Shown here one piece after another: positions 17,156 to 26,341 of a DNA stretch of 64,000 nucleotides (positions are counted from its first letter, which is position 1; every line of letters begins with the position of its first letter). The notes under the pieces were generated by a model. It did not search any database. It was not told the DNA's origin and worked only from the letters and a program-made list of their open reading frames with translations. Both the position numbers and the translations under genes were made by a program. Source of the DNA: Mesorhizobium loti (GTDB lineage: Bacteria; Pseudomonadota; Alphaproteobacteria; Rhizobiales; Rhizobiaceae); assembly GCA_014189435.1 (NCBI GenBank), contig CP050293.1:6763001-6827000 (forward strand), given 5' to 3'.

Positions 17156-19429
17156 ATGGCCAGTGTCGGAAAGATCGCCCGCCGCACGTTTCTGATCGGC
17201 GCCGCCGCTGTCGCGGGCGGCGTTGCCGTCGGCTATTACTACTATCGCAAGCCGTTCCCGAACCCGCTCGAGGCGGAACTCGGCAAGGGCGAGGCGACCT
17301 TCAACCCCTATGTGAAGATCGGCGCCGACAACACCATCACCATCGTCGCGCCGCGCGCCGAGATGGGGCAAGGCATTTCGACGACGCTGGCCGTCATGGT
17401 GGCCGAAGAACTCGATGTCGGCCTCGATCGGGTCAAGGTCGAGCATGGACCGGCCTCCCATGCCTATTACAACGCCGCGATCCTTGAAGAGGGCGGTCCG
17501 TTCGCCTTCTTCGACGAGAGCATGACCGCGCAAGCGGTGCGCTCGGGTCTCGGCGTGGTCGGCAAGCTCCTTGCCCTGCAGGGCACGGGTGGTTCGGCTT
17601 CGACACGCGATGGTTTTGACAAGATGCGGCAAGCGGGTGCAGCCGCCCGGCAGATGCTGATCGCGGCTGCGGCGCAAAAACTGGGTGTCGCCGCCGCCGA
17701 TCTGGAAACGGCTGACGGTTCGATCCTGCACAAGGCGTCTGGCAAGTCGCTGACTTATGGCGCGGTCGCCGCGGCCGCCGCCGCGATGGCGCCGCCGGCC
17801 GAAGTCAGGCTCAAGGACCGGGCCGACTGGAAACTGCTGGGAAAGCCGCAAAAGCGCATCGACATGCTGGCCAAGGTCACCGGGGCGCCGATCTTCGGCA
17901 TCGATGTCCGGCTGCCGGACATGCTCTGCGGCACGGTCAAGATGAGTCCGCGCTTCTGGTCGAGGCCGGTCAAGGCGGACCTCTCCAAGGCCGAGAAAAT
18001 GCCTGGTGTGATCAAGATCGTGGCGCTCGAGACGAATTACGGCCATGGCTTCGGCATCATCGCCGACAACACATGGGCGGCGTTCAAGGCGGCTGAGGCG
18101 ATCGACGCCCAGTGGTCCGATCCCGAATACCCGCTCAGCAGCGCCGCCATTTCAGATGTGCTGAAGCAGACGCTTGGCACCAAGGGCTCGGTGATGCGCG
18201 ACAATGGCGATGTCGATACCGCCTTCGCCGACGCGCCGCGTGAAAGGATCGTCGAAGCAGATTATGCGGTGCCCTATCTGGCGCATGCGACGATGGAGCC
18301 GATGAACGCAACGGCGCAGTTCAGGGACGGCGCGCTCGACATCTGGTGCGGCAACCAGGCGCCGACCCTGGTGCGGCAGCTTTGCGCCAACGCGGTCGGC
18401 ATCGAGCAGGACAAGATCACCGTCCACACCACCTTCATGGGCGGCGGTTTCGGCCGGCGCGTCGAGATGGATTACGCCCTGTGCGCCGCGCTGATGGCGA
18501 AGGAGACAGGCGGGCGTCCGATCAAGGTGACCTGGACGCGTGAAGAAGACATGCGCCACGACGCCTATCGACCGGCCGCTATCGGCAAGTTCCAGGCGCG
18601 GCTCGGTGATGATGGCATGCCGGTCGCGGTCGATATGAAGATGGCCTCGCCATCGGTGATTGCCGGCACGCTGCGCCGGCTCTTTCCCTCGATATCGCCG
18701 CTCGGTCCCGACAAGACCATCGTCGATGGCGCCTACGACCAGCCCTACACCATCCCGAATTACCGGGTCAGTGGTGTCGCGGCGCCGGTCTCCATCCCTG
18801 TCGGCTCCTGGCGCTCGGTCGGCAGTTCGGTCAACGGCTTCTTCCACGAAGGCTTCATGGACGAGATCGCCGTTGCCGGAAAAATCGATCCGGTCGAGAT
18901 GCGCAAGAGACTGATGGCCGCCTATCCCTCGGCGGTGAAGGTGGTGGAGAAAGTCGCCGAGATGGCGAAATGGGGCGAGGCTCTGCCCGCCGGCAGGGCC
19001 AAGGGCATGGCCTTCACGCTGTCCTTCGGCAGTTGGGTCGGGGAGATCGTCCAGGTGGCGGACACGCCGGCCGGCATCCGTATCGAGAAGGTGTGGATCG
19101 CCGCCGATGTCGGCACCGCGCTCGATCCCGGCATCATCGAGGCGCAGCTGATTTCCGCCGCCATCTACGGTCTTTCGGCGGCTATGGGTCAGGAAATCAC
19201 CTTCGCCGACGGCATGGTCGAACAGTCGAACTTCCACGATTTCGACGCCATGCGGATCTTCCAGTGCCCGGTCTTCGAAGTCGCCATCCTGGAGAACTTC
19301 CACAAGATGGGCGGCGTCGGCGAGGTCGGTACGCCGCCGGCGGCGCCGGCGCTTGCCAACGCCATCTTCGCGCTCACCGGCAAGCGCATCCGCACGCTGC
19401 CGCTGTCGAAAACGGTGGCCTTCGCATGA
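17156..19429 (+). CDS. Molybdopterin-binding subunit of xanthine dehydrogenase family (isoquinoline 1-oxidoreductase beta-like)
   Basis: 757-residue catalytic subunit that binds the molybdenum cytosine dinucleotide cofactor. The N terminus (ARRTFLIGAAAVAGGVAVGYY) has the twin-arginine/hydrophobic pattern of a Tat signal or anchor, so the enzyme probably works in the periplasm. Family motifs include RAEMGQGISTTLAVMVAEEL, ATMEPMNATA, MGGGFGRRVEMDY and GGVGEVGTPPAAPALANAI, where the Glu of GEVGTPP is the expected active-site base. The substrate cannot be told from sequence (N-heterocycle or aldehyde). The stop overlaps the next start by four bases. Confidence 0.92.
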   Translation: MASVGKIARRTFLIGAAAVAGGVAVGYYYYRKPFPNPLEAELGKGEATFNPYVKIGADNTITIVAPRAEMGQGISTTLAVMVAEELDVGLDRVKVEHGPASHAYYNAAILEEGGPFAFFDESMTAQAVRSGLGVVGKLLALQGTGGSASTRDGFDKMRQAGAAARQMLIAAAAQKLGVAAADLETADGSILHKASGKSLTYGAVAAAAAAMAPPAEVRLKDRADWKLLGKPQKRIDMLAKVTGAPIFGIDVRLPDMLCGTVKMSPRFWSRPVKADLSKAEKMPGVIKIVALETNYGHGFGIIADNTWAAFKAAEAIDAQWSDPEYPLSSAAISDVLKQTLGTKGSVMRDNGDVDTAFADAPRERIVEADYAVPYLAHATMEPMNATAQFRDGALDIWCGNQAPTLVRQLCANAVGIEQDKITVHTTFMGGGFGRRVEMDYALCAALMAKETGGRPIKVTWTREEDMRHDAYRPAAIGKFQARLGDDGMPVAVDMKMASPSVIAGTLRRLFPSISPLGPDKTIVDGAYDQPYTIPNYRVSGVAAPVSIPVGSWRSVGSSVNGFFHEGFMDEIAVAGKIDPVEMRKRLMAAYPSAVKVVEKVAEMAKWGEALPAGRAKGMAFTLSFGSWVGEIVQVADTPAGIRIEKVWIAADVGTALDPGIIEAQLISAAIYGLSAAMGQEITFADGMVEQSNFHDFDAMRIFQCPVFEVAILENFHKMGGVGEVGTPPAAPALANAIFALTGKRIRTLPLSKTVAFA

Positions 19430-20034
19430 AGAAGCTTCTCATCATGCTGACGCCTGCTGCCATGCTCGTCCTGGCAGTGCCGTTCGCGATCGCGCAAGAG
19501 AACCAGACGCCGGCACCAGTGACGGTCGATGCGGCGAAAAGCCTGTCCGAATGGGACAAGATCTATGCGGTGTTCTCGCATCCGCGCTGCGCCGACTGTC
19601 ATGTCGCGGACGACCGGCCGCGCTGGTCCGGCGCGCATTATGGCGGCACCCGCATTCATGCCTTCAATGTCCAGCGCGGCGCTGACGGATCGGGCTTCGG
19701 CAATCCCGGCCTGCGCTGCACGACTTGCCATTTCTCCAGCAATTCCAATGCATTGCACGGGCCGCCCGGAGCCGATAGCTGGCATTTGGCGCCAGCCGAA
19801 ATGGCCTGGTTCGGCAAATCCTCGGCCGAGATCTGCGCTCAGATCAAGGATCCCCTGCGCAATGGCAACCGTAGCTTGAAGGATATCGCGCTGCATGTTC
19901 GCGACGACAAATTGGTCGCCTGGGGCTGGGCGCCGGGGTCGGGGCGTGAGCCGGCTCCGGGCTCTGCCGAAGCAACCTATCAAGCGATCGAAAACTGGGC
20001 GGCGGCGGGCGCATCTTGTCCGGTGGCGCAATGA
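19426..20034 (+). CDS. Diheme cytochrome c-like protein, probable electron acceptor of the Mo hydroxylase
   Basis: 202 residues. A clear signal peptide (KKLLIMLTPAAMLVLAVPFAIAQ) is followed by two CxxCH haem c sites: CADCH around residue 60 and CTTCH around residue 100, plus histidines and methionines that could act as distal ligands. The gene starts inside the stop of the large-subunit gene (ATGA), so production is coupled. Both haem sites and the absence of an FAD subunit suggest that electrons leave the Mo enzyme through this periplasmic cytochrome to the respiratory chain. The family name is not certain; the pairing is inferred from gene order. Confidence 0.8.
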   Translation: MKKLLIMLTPAAMLVLAVPFAIAQENQTPAPVTVDAAKSLSEWDKIYAVFSHPRCADCHVADDRPRWSGAHYGGTRIHAFNVQRGADGSGFGNPGLRCTTCHFSSNSNALHGPPGADSWHLAPAEMAWFGKSSAEICAQIKDPLRNGNRSLKDIALHVRDDKLVAWGWAPGSGREPAPGSAEATYQAIENWAAAGASCPVAQ

Positions 20035-20188
20035 TCCCGCAACTTTCGCACTATATTGCGGTGCAACTTTGATGTAGAAGCGCGCTTCGCCGATCACGGC
20101 AAATTGAACACGGCCCGGCGCGCACCCATATCGGCGACGCGCCCGCGTTATGAGGACGCTGGCCGAACCCGCAGTGGAAAAAACGACG

Positions 20189-21364
20189 ATGCCGAGAATC
20201 AGGTTTCACAAGCTTGCAGCCATTGTTGTGCTCATTGGTTTCGCGGCGTGGATGGCGACAGGCGAGTTTTCGTCGGTCGGCAGCGTAGCCGCCAATAAGG
20301 CCAAGGCAGCCGAAGTCGAGCAGGCCAAGGCGCCGGACGCGGCCAAGCCCAAGACGGCGGAAGCCGAGCCGAAGGCACCGCTGCGCACCGTTGCGGTGGT
20401 GACGCCGCCGCGCAAGACCTATGCTCGCGCCATCCGCATTTCCGGACTGACCGAAGCCGACAAGCGCGCCGTGCTGGCAACGCGCGTCGCCGGCGTCATC
20501 GACAAGCTGCCGGTCAAGCAAGGCGATCACGTCAAGACCGGCGATCTGGTGCTGATGCTTGCGGCGGAAGAAAAGATCTCGATGGTCGACAACGCCAGGC
20601 AGCTCGTGGTGCAGCGCCAGGCCGAGCTGGACGCGTCGCTACGGCTGATGAAATCAGGCAATTTGCCCAAGCTGCAGCTCGACACCGCCCGCTCCAATCT
20701 GACCCTGGCGCAATCGCAACTGGATACCGCGCAGGCCGAACTTGACCGCAACGAAGTCAAGGCGCCGTTCGACGGCGTCATTGACCGGGTGCCGGTGGAA
20801 CTCGGCAGCTCCGTCATGCAGGGCGGCGAGGTGGCGACCATCCTCAAGCTCGATCCGGTGATTGCGCGCGGCGAGATCAGCGAGCGCGACCTCGGCTATC
20901 TCAAGATCGGCGACAAGGCCAATGTTCGGCTGGTCAGCGGCCAGACCGTCGAAGGTACCGTGCGCTATATCAGCCGCGATGCGTCGTCGGCGACCCGCAC
21001 CTTCCGTGTCGAGGTCGCCATCCCCAATGCCGATGGCTCGGTGCCGGCCGGCATGACGGCGGAAATCCAGCTCAGCGCGCTGCCGACCGACGCGGTCCTA
21101 CTGCCACGCTCGGTGGTGACGCTCGGCGACAAGGGCGACCTCGGCATTCGCGCCGTCGACAAGGACAACAAGGTGGCGTTCTTCCCGATCGACCTCGTCG
21201 ACGACACGCCGACCGGCCTCGTCCTTGGCGGCATTCCGGCCGATGCGCGCATCATCGTCGCCGGCCAGGAGCTGGTGAAGGAAGGTGACGTCGTCAAGCC
21301 GGTCGAGGCTGACCAGGCGACCATCCAGAAGCTATTGGGCGAAGCGACCGCCGGCACGCAGTAG
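20189..21364 (+). CDS. RND efflux transporter periplasmic adaptor (membrane fusion protein)
   Basis: Adaptor that links an inner-membrane RND pump to an outer-membrane channel. About 391 residues from MPRIRF; an ATG at 20150 would add 13. It has an N-terminal membrane anchor (LAAIVVLIGFAAWMATG), a Lys/Ala-rich linker, a biotinyl-lipoyl-like hairpin (VIDKLPVKQGDHVKTGDLVL, KAPFDGVIDRVPVELGSSVM) flanking an alpha-helical coiled hairpin, and a beta-barrel domain (VAIPNADGSVPAGMTAEIQL). The pump gene follows after 87 bases. No dedicated outer-membrane protein or regulator gene is adjacent. Confidence 0.9.
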   Translation: MPRIRFHKLAAIVVLIGFAAWMATGEFSSVGSVAANKAKAAEVEQAKAPDAAKPKTAEAEPKAPLRTVAVVTPPRKTYARAIRISGLTEADKRAVLATRVAGVIDKLPVKQGDHVKTGDLVLMLAAEEKISMVDNARQLVVQRQAELDASLRLMKSGNLPKLQLDTARSNLTLAQSQLDTAQAELDRNEVKAPFDGVIDRVPVELGSSVMQGGEVATILKLDPVIARGEISERDLGYLKIGDKANVRLVSGQTVEGTVRYISRDASSATRTFRVEVAIPNADGSVPAGMTAEIQLSALPTDAVLLPRSVVTLGDKGDLGIRAVDKDNKVAFFPIDLVDDTPTGLVLGGIPADARIIVAGQELVKEGDVVKPVEADQATIQKLLGEATAGTQ

Positions 21365-21451
21365 CAAGAGCAAGAGATAGTGACGGACTAGCCCTGGGCG
21401 GGGACAATCGGCTGCGACGCAGCTCCTGAAATTCAAGAACAGGCGTTAGCC

Positions 21452-24400
21452 ATGGATATCGTCAAACTTGCGATCAACAATGCTCGCCTGACCATCTCGG
21501 TCCTGGCCTTCCTGCTGCTCGCCGGCTGGGTCGCCTATCAGTCGACGCCGAAGGAAGCGGAACCCGACGTTCCGATTCCGATGATGTATGTCAGCCTGAT
21601 CTATCAAGGCATTTCGCCCGAGGATTCCGAGCGGCTTTTGCTGCGGCCGATGGAAAGCAAGCTGAAGAGCCTGAAGGGCCTCAAGGAGATGCGCTCGGCT
21701 GCCTTCCAGGGCGGCGGCTATGTGCTGGTCGAGTTCCAGCCGCAGACAAACCTGGCGACGGCACTGCAGGACACGCGCAGCAAGGTGCAGGACGGCAAGG
21801 CCGACCTGCCGCAGGCCGCCGAAGAGCCCGTGGTCACCGAAGTCAACATCTCCGAATTCCCGGTCCTCGTCGTCACCCTGTCGGGCGAATTGCCCGAGCG
21901 CGTTCTGACCGCGGCCGCTCGCGAATTGCGCGACCGCATCGAGGAAGTGCCCGGTGTTCTCGAAGGCTCGCTGCAGGGCTCGCGTGACGATCTCGTCGAA
22001 GTCGTCATCGATCCGATGAAACTGTCTTCCTACGGCCTGCAGCTCGATCAGCTGATCGGCGCCGTCGGCGCTTCGAACAGCCTGGTTGCCGCCGGCAACC
22101 TCGAAGGTTCGCAGGGCAAGTACGCGGTCAAGGTGCCGTCGTTGATCGAGACTCCGGAAGATGTCGCCAACCTGCCGGTTGTCGCCGGCCCCAATGCCGT
22201 GGTCCACGCCAGAGACATTGCCACGATCCGATCGACCTTCGCCGATGCCGAAACGATCACCCGCCTCAACGGCAAGCCGGCCATCGCCATCGAGGTCAAG
22301 AAGCGCATCGGCGCCAATCTGATCGACACGCTCACCAAGGTGCGAGCCGTATCGGATGCGTTCCTCAAGACGATGCCGGAAGGCATGAACGTCACCTACA
22401 CGCAGGACAAGTCGGTCTTCGTCAACCAGTTGCTCGGTGACCTGCAGAACCACGTCATGATCGCCGTGATCCTGGTGTTCGTCGTCATCCTCTATGCGCT
22501 GTCCGGCCGTGCCTCGCTGCTGATCGGCCTCGCCATTCCATCATCCTTCCTGATGGGTATCCTGTTGCTGGCGATGATGGGCTACACGATCAACATGATC
22601 GTGCTGTTCAGCCTCATTCTGGCCGTCGGCATGCTGGTCGACGACGCCATCATCGTCACCGAGTTCGCCGAGCGGCGGATGAGCGAGGGCATGCCGAAGG
22701 CGGAAGCCTTCGCGCTTGCCGCCAAGCGCATGGCCGGTCCGGTCATCGCCGCGACGATGACGCGCATCGCGGCGTTTTCGCCGCTGCTGTTCTGGCCGGG
22801 CATCATCGGCGACTTCATGAAATACATGCCGATCACCCTGATCGTCACGCTGTCGGCCTCGATGCTCTATGCGCTGGTCTTCGCGCCGACGCTGGGGGCG
22901 ATCTTCGCCAAGGCGCCGCAGCACCATGAGGACGACAATCGCGACGGCTGGTACATGGCCATCGTCAAGCAGGCGGTGCGGTTCCCGATCACCGTGGTTC
23001 TGCTGACCGTCGCGCTGCTGTTCGGCGTCGGCTACGCCTATTCGAAATATGGCGCCGGTGTCGAGTTCTTCCCCAGTGTCGAGCCCGACTATGGCCTGCT
23101 CTACGTGCACGCACGCGGCAATCTTTCGCTGGCCGAAATGGACACCGCGACCAAGATCGCCGAAAACCGGCTGCTCGGCTGGCCTGGCGTCAAATCCGTC
23201 TACACCCGTGTCGGCAAGACGCAAGGCGGCGGCCAGGACGTTCCGGAAGACGTTGTCGGCGTCATCCAGTATGAATTTGTCGACTGGCGCGAGCGCAAAT
23301 CGGCAAACCATATCCTGGACGAGTTGCGTGGCGTCATGGCTGGCATTCCCGGCGTCGATGTCGAGGTCCGCGTGCCGGAGGCCGGCCCGCCCACCGGCAA
23401 GGCTATCCAGATCAGGCTTTCGGCCATCGATCCGGCCGGCCTGGACGAGAACGCCCGCGCCGTGGCGGCGCGCATCGCCAAGGTGCCTGGCGTCATCGAC
23501 GTCTCCGACGGCCTGCCGCCGCCCGGTGTCGACTGGGCGCTGGAAGTCGACCGCGCCAAGGCAGCACAGTACGGCATCAGCCCGACCGCGGTCGGAACGG
23601 TCGTGCAGTTGGTGACCAACGGCCTGAAGCTGAGCGAATACCGCCCGGCCGGCGCCGACAAGGCGGTCGACATCAGGCTGCGCCTGCCGGAAGACCGGCG
23701 CACGCTGTCGACGCTCGACGAACTGCGGGTGCAGACCTCGCAAGGCTCGGTGCCGATCTCGAACTTCGTCGTGCGCAAGGCGAAGCCCAGCGTCGGCGTC
23801 CTCAACCGCATCGATGGCGCACGCACCGTGGTGGTGCAGGCCAATGTCACGGCCGGTGCGCAGGTTGCGGCCGTGCAACAGGAGGTCACCCAGGCGGTCA
23901 CCGATATGAAGCTGGACAGCGGCACGCGCTGGAAGCTGGCTGGTTCGAACGAGGACAGCGCCGAGGCCAGCGCCTTCCTCGGCAAGGCCTTCGGGGCCGC
24001 GATCTTCCTGATCTTCCTCGTGCTTCTGATGCAGTTCAACAAATTCACGAGTGTGCTGATGGTGCTGTCCTGCGTTGTCATGGCGACGATCGGCGTGTTC
24101 CTGGGGCTGCTGTTGACGGGAGAGGCGTTCGGCATCGTCATGTCGGGCATCGGCGTCATCGCGCTGGCCGGCGTGGTGGTCAACAACAACATCGTGCTGA
24201 TCGACACCTATGACCGGCTGCGCGAAGAAGGCTGGGACAAGATGGACGCGGTGCTGCAGACCTGCCGCGAGCGCGCCCGCCCGGTCGTGCTGACGGCGGT
24301 GTCGGCGATCCTTGGTGTGCTGCCGATCGCCTTTGGCCTCGGTCTCGAAATCTTCCATCACGAGACGACGATCAATGCGCCGTCGACGCAATGGTGGATT

Positions 24401-24625
24401 TCGCTGTCGTCGGCGATCGTCTTCGGTCTGTCCTTTGCCACACTGCTGACGCTGGTGGTGACGCCGTCGATGCTGATGATCTTCACGCGCAGCAAGGACA
24501 GCCGCTTCTACGCGTTTTTCCGCCGGGTGTTCCGGCGCGGCAAAGGCACGGTTTCGTCGACCGAAACGCCAGGCCGGGATGCGGGCGCCGAGCCGGCGAT
24601 CGCCTTTCCAAAAGCAGCCGAATAG
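21452..24625 (+). CDS. RND efflux transporter permease (AcrB/HAE1-like)
   Basis: Proton-driven inner-membrane exporter of 1057 residues, the normal RND length. The first transmembrane segment is in LTISVLAFLLLAGWVAYQS. The TM4 proton-relay motif is ILAVGMLVDDAIIVTEFAER, with the adjacent Asp pair. The TM10-11 region shows GVIALAGVVVNNNIVLIDTYDR. Two large periplasmic loops separate the halves. The substrate is unknown; the divergent periplasmic loops do not identify a drug, metal or lipid. It is the second gene of a two-gene operon that ends in a strong terminator. Confidence 0.93.
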   Translation: MDIVKLAINNARLTISVLAFLLLAGWVAYQSTPKEAEPDVPIPMMYVSLIYQGISPEDSERLLLRPMESKLKSLKGLKEMRSAAFQGGGYVLVEFQPQTNLATALQDTRSKVQDGKADLPQAAEEPVVTEVNISEFPVLVVTLSGELPERVLTAAARELRDRIEEVPGVLEGSLQGSRDDLVEVVIDPMKLSSYGLQLDQLIGAVGASNSLVAAGNLEGSQGKYAVKVPSLIETPEDVANLPVVAGPNAVVHARDIATIRSTFADAETITRLNGKPAIAIEVKKRIGANLIDTLTKVRAVSDAFLKTMPEGMNVTYTQDKSVFVNQLLGDLQNHVMIAVILVFVVILYALSGRASLLIGLAIPSSFLMGILLLAMMGYTINMIVLFSLILAVGMLVDDAIIVTEFAERRMSEGMPKAEAFALAAKRMAGPVIAATMTRIAAFSPLLFWPGIIGDFMKYMPITLIVTLSASMLYALVFAPTLGAIFAKAPQHHEDDNRDGWYMAIVKQAVRFPITVVLLTVALLFGVGYAYSKYGAGVEFFPSVEPDYGLLYVHARGNLSLAEMDTATKIAENRLLGWPGVKSVYTRVGKTQGGGQDVPEDVVGVIQYEFVDWRERKSANHILDELRGVMAGIPGVDVEVRVPEAGPPTGKAIQIRLSAIDPAGLDENARAVAARIAKVPGVIDVSDGLPPPGVDWALEVDRAKAAQYGISPTAVGTVVQLVTNGLKLSEYRPAGADKAVDIRLRLPEDRRTLSTLDELRVQTSQGSVPISNFVVRKAKPSVGVLNRIDGARTVVVQANVTAGAQVAAVQQEVTQAVTDMKLDSGTRWKLAGSNEDSAEASAFLGKAFGAAIFLIFLVLLMQFNKFTSVLMVLSCVVMATIGVFLGLLLTGEAFGIVMSGIGVIALAGVVVNNNIVLIDTYDRLREEGWDKMDAVLQTCRERARPVVLTAVSAILGVLPIAFGLGLEIFHHETTINAPSTQWWISLSSAIVFGLSFATLLTLVVTPSMLMIFTRSKDSRFYAFFRRVFRRGKGTVSSTETPGRDAGAEPAIAFPKAAE

Positions 24626-24648
24626 GCAGGCTTCCCGATTTGAATGGC

Positions 24649-24680
24649 AAAGGCCGCCCGGAACAACCGGGCGGCCTTTT
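24649..24680 (+). terminator. Intrinsic terminator of the RND operon
   Basis: AAAGGCCGCCCGG, loop AACAA, CCGGGCGGCCTTTT: a perfect 13-base stem ending in a T-run, 24 bases after the pump stop codon. Confidence 0.93.
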
Positions 24681-24720
24681 GCATTGTCCCTGAGCAAAAC
24701 GTCAATGCGGGGAATTTCTC

Positions 24721-24879
24721 ATGCCGATCACCACCATTCTCATTATCGTCCTGATCCTTGTCCTCATCGGCGCGATGCCGGCCTGGCCGCATTCGCGCTC
24801 CTGGGGTTATGGGCCGTCGGGCAGTGTCGGCGTGGTGCTGGTCGTGCTTCTGGTGTTGCTGTTGATGGGGCGGCTTTGA
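24721..24879 (+). CDS. DUF3309 family small membrane protein
   Basis: A 52-residue protein: two hydrophobic helices (about residues 4-19 and 36-50) separated by WPHSRSWGYGPSG. The WPHS/WGYGPSG signature and length match the DUF3309 family, common in alphaproteobacteria and of unknown function. GGGGA lies about ten bases before the ATG. It stands alone behind the RND terminator, so it probably has its own promoter. Confidence 0.8.
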   Translation: MPITTILIIVLILVLIGAMPAWPHSRSWGYGPSGSVGVVLVVLLVLLLMGRL

Positions 24880-24963
24880 GCTGCCTGTCAGTCCGTAAAG
24901 AGACTTTTCGGTTTGCGGAGAAACGGGGGGGCGAGCCGTAGCAGTGCCCGCCGACGTCACAAA

Positions 24964-25923
24964 TCAGGCAGCTTTCGCAACGCTATTCACTGTGGCGACG
25001 CCGATATCCTCGAGAGCTTCAATGACCGCCTGATCCAGCGGCGTATGCGGGATCTCGCCGATGATGCCTTGCAGCCGCGTCGAAACCAGCTGATGCGGCT
25101 CGAAGCGCAGATAGGACATCGACACGATCTCGCGCCACATCGCCACGAACGGGCTGCCGGCGCGCAGCACCCACCAGGGCATCGAGGTCATCTTGAGCGG
25201 ACGACCAACAGCCTTCTCGGCAGCGGCCTTGATCTGCGGATCGGTGACCGCGTGGCCCGGGAAGTTCAGCGCTTCATAGAAGCCGAGCTTGTCCAGATTG
25301 CGCGCCAGCGCGACGAAGCCAACAGCGAAGTCCGGCAGATAGGCCCATTCATGCACCAGGTCGACCGGGCCGGGCGCGGTATAGATGCCCTTGTTGATCT
25401 TGGCGGCGACGACCAGATCGAACCACGATCCGCTGCCGGTGCCGCCGAAGAAGTCGCCGGCCCGCAGCAGAATGGTGCGGACCCGGCCGGCTTCGGCCTC
25501 GCGGCGAAACAACTCCTCCATGGCGCAGCGGATGCGGCCCTTTTGCGTGGTCGGGTGGAAAGGTGTGTCTTCTGATATCACCGCCGGCATCGGCGATCCG
25601 TAATTGTAGACGGTGCCGGGGAAGAGATGCAGCGTGCCGTTCGCATGGCAGGCGGCCATGACGTTCTCGGCCATCGGCAGGCATTTGCCCCAGTCGGTGT
25701 AGATCGGGTTGAGGCCGTTGAAGATGATGTCGACGCCTTGCGTGGCACGGATCAGCCCCTCGCGGTCGAGCGCGTCGCCGGCGACGGCGGTGGCCCCCTT
25801 GAGTTCATCCGGCACCTTGCCGCTGCGGGTGATTGCCCGGACATCATAGCCGGCATCGATGAAGGCCTTGGCGACAACGCGGCCGAGCCGGCCATTGGCA
25901 CCCAGAATTGCGATCTTGGTCAT
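24964..25923 (-). CDS. NAD-dependent epimerase/dehydratase-type (extended SDR) protein
   Basis: 319 residues. The Rossmann cofactor loop is at the N terminus (ILGANGRLGRVVAKAF). The pattern then follows atypical/extended short-chain dehydrogenases (VDIIFNGLNPIY, PGTVYNYGSPMPAV, LRAGDFFGGTGSGSWFD). The YxxxK pair is not in its classical place, so the substrate and even the reaction are unclear. The start was set by AGGAGT about eight bases before the ATG. Upstream on the same strand is the DUF680 gene, 93 bases away with a 22-base tandem duplication between them. Confidence 0.82.
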   Translation of the reverse strand: MTKIAILGANGRLGRVVAKAFIDAGYDVRAITRSGKVPDELKGATAVAGDALDREGLIRATQGVDIIFNGLNPIYTDWGKCLPMAENVMAACHANGTLHLFPGTVYNYGSPMPAVISEDTPFHPTTQKGRIRCAMEELFRREAEAGRVRTILLRAGDFFGGTGSGSWFDLVVAAKINKGIYTAPGPVDLVHEWAYLPDFAVGFVALARNLDKLGFYEALNFPGHAVTDPQIKAAAEKAVGRPLKMTSMPWWVLRAGSPFVAMWREIVSMSYLRFEPHQLVSTRLQGIIGEIPHTPLDQAVIEALEDIGVATVNSVAKAA

Positions 25924-25975
25924 TTCGAGTACTCCTGATCTGGAATTTTCATGGTCGGCCCGGGAGGCCCGATCC

Positions 25976-26019
25976 GCGACAAGCGCGATCGGGATCAGCG
26001 ACAAGCGCGATCGGGATCA
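25976..26019. repeat. Perfect 22-base tandem duplication
   Basis: The unit GCGACAAGCGCGATCGGGAT plus CA is repeated twice without change. The second copy supplies the stop codon of the DUF680 gene, so the duplication is recent. Confidence 0.9.
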
Positions 26020-26226
26020 GCGGTTGCCGAAGAGTTCGCGGTTGCTGCCCTGGGCGACCGGCTTCTTGGCGGTCGCGTCCATCTTCTCGATCGAACTTGT
26101 GTTGGTGTTGTCGGTGCTGGTGACAGCCGGCTGGCTGGCATTGTTCGAGCCGAACTTGTCGCTGCCGGCAAAAGCGGTGCTGGCGGAAATGAGGATGGCG
26201 GCGGCGATGAGGGCGATCTTGGCCAT
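26017..26226 (-). CDS. DUF680-type small secreted protein
   Basis: 69 residues with a clean signal peptide (KIALIAAAILISASTAFAGS) and a short polar mature part (SDKFGSNNASQPAVTSTDNT, ending NRELFGNR). The pattern (AFAGSD, Asn/Gln/Pro/Thr-rich core, short conserved end) fits DUF680, a family expanded in Mesorhizobium with no known function. The last codon and stop lie within a tandem duplication, so the C terminus may vary among strains. Confidence 0.75.
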   Translation of the reverse strand: MAKIALIAAAILISASTAFAGSDKFGSNNASQPAVTSTDNTNTSSIEKMDATAKKPVAQGSNRELFGNR

Positions 26227-26341
26227 TTCATGTTCTCCTGGTTGGTGGCTGCAGTCCGTGTTGGTGTCTGCATCGGGAATATCGTCGCTACGAATACGAA
26301 TGGAAATTGACTATGAACGGGGTTTCGATATTCATTATTGA

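Noticed and set aside
22541..24697. A 718-codon open frame on the minus strand
   Set aside because: Antisense to the RND permease, Arg/His/Asp-rich, no recognisable domain; a shadow of the pump gene.
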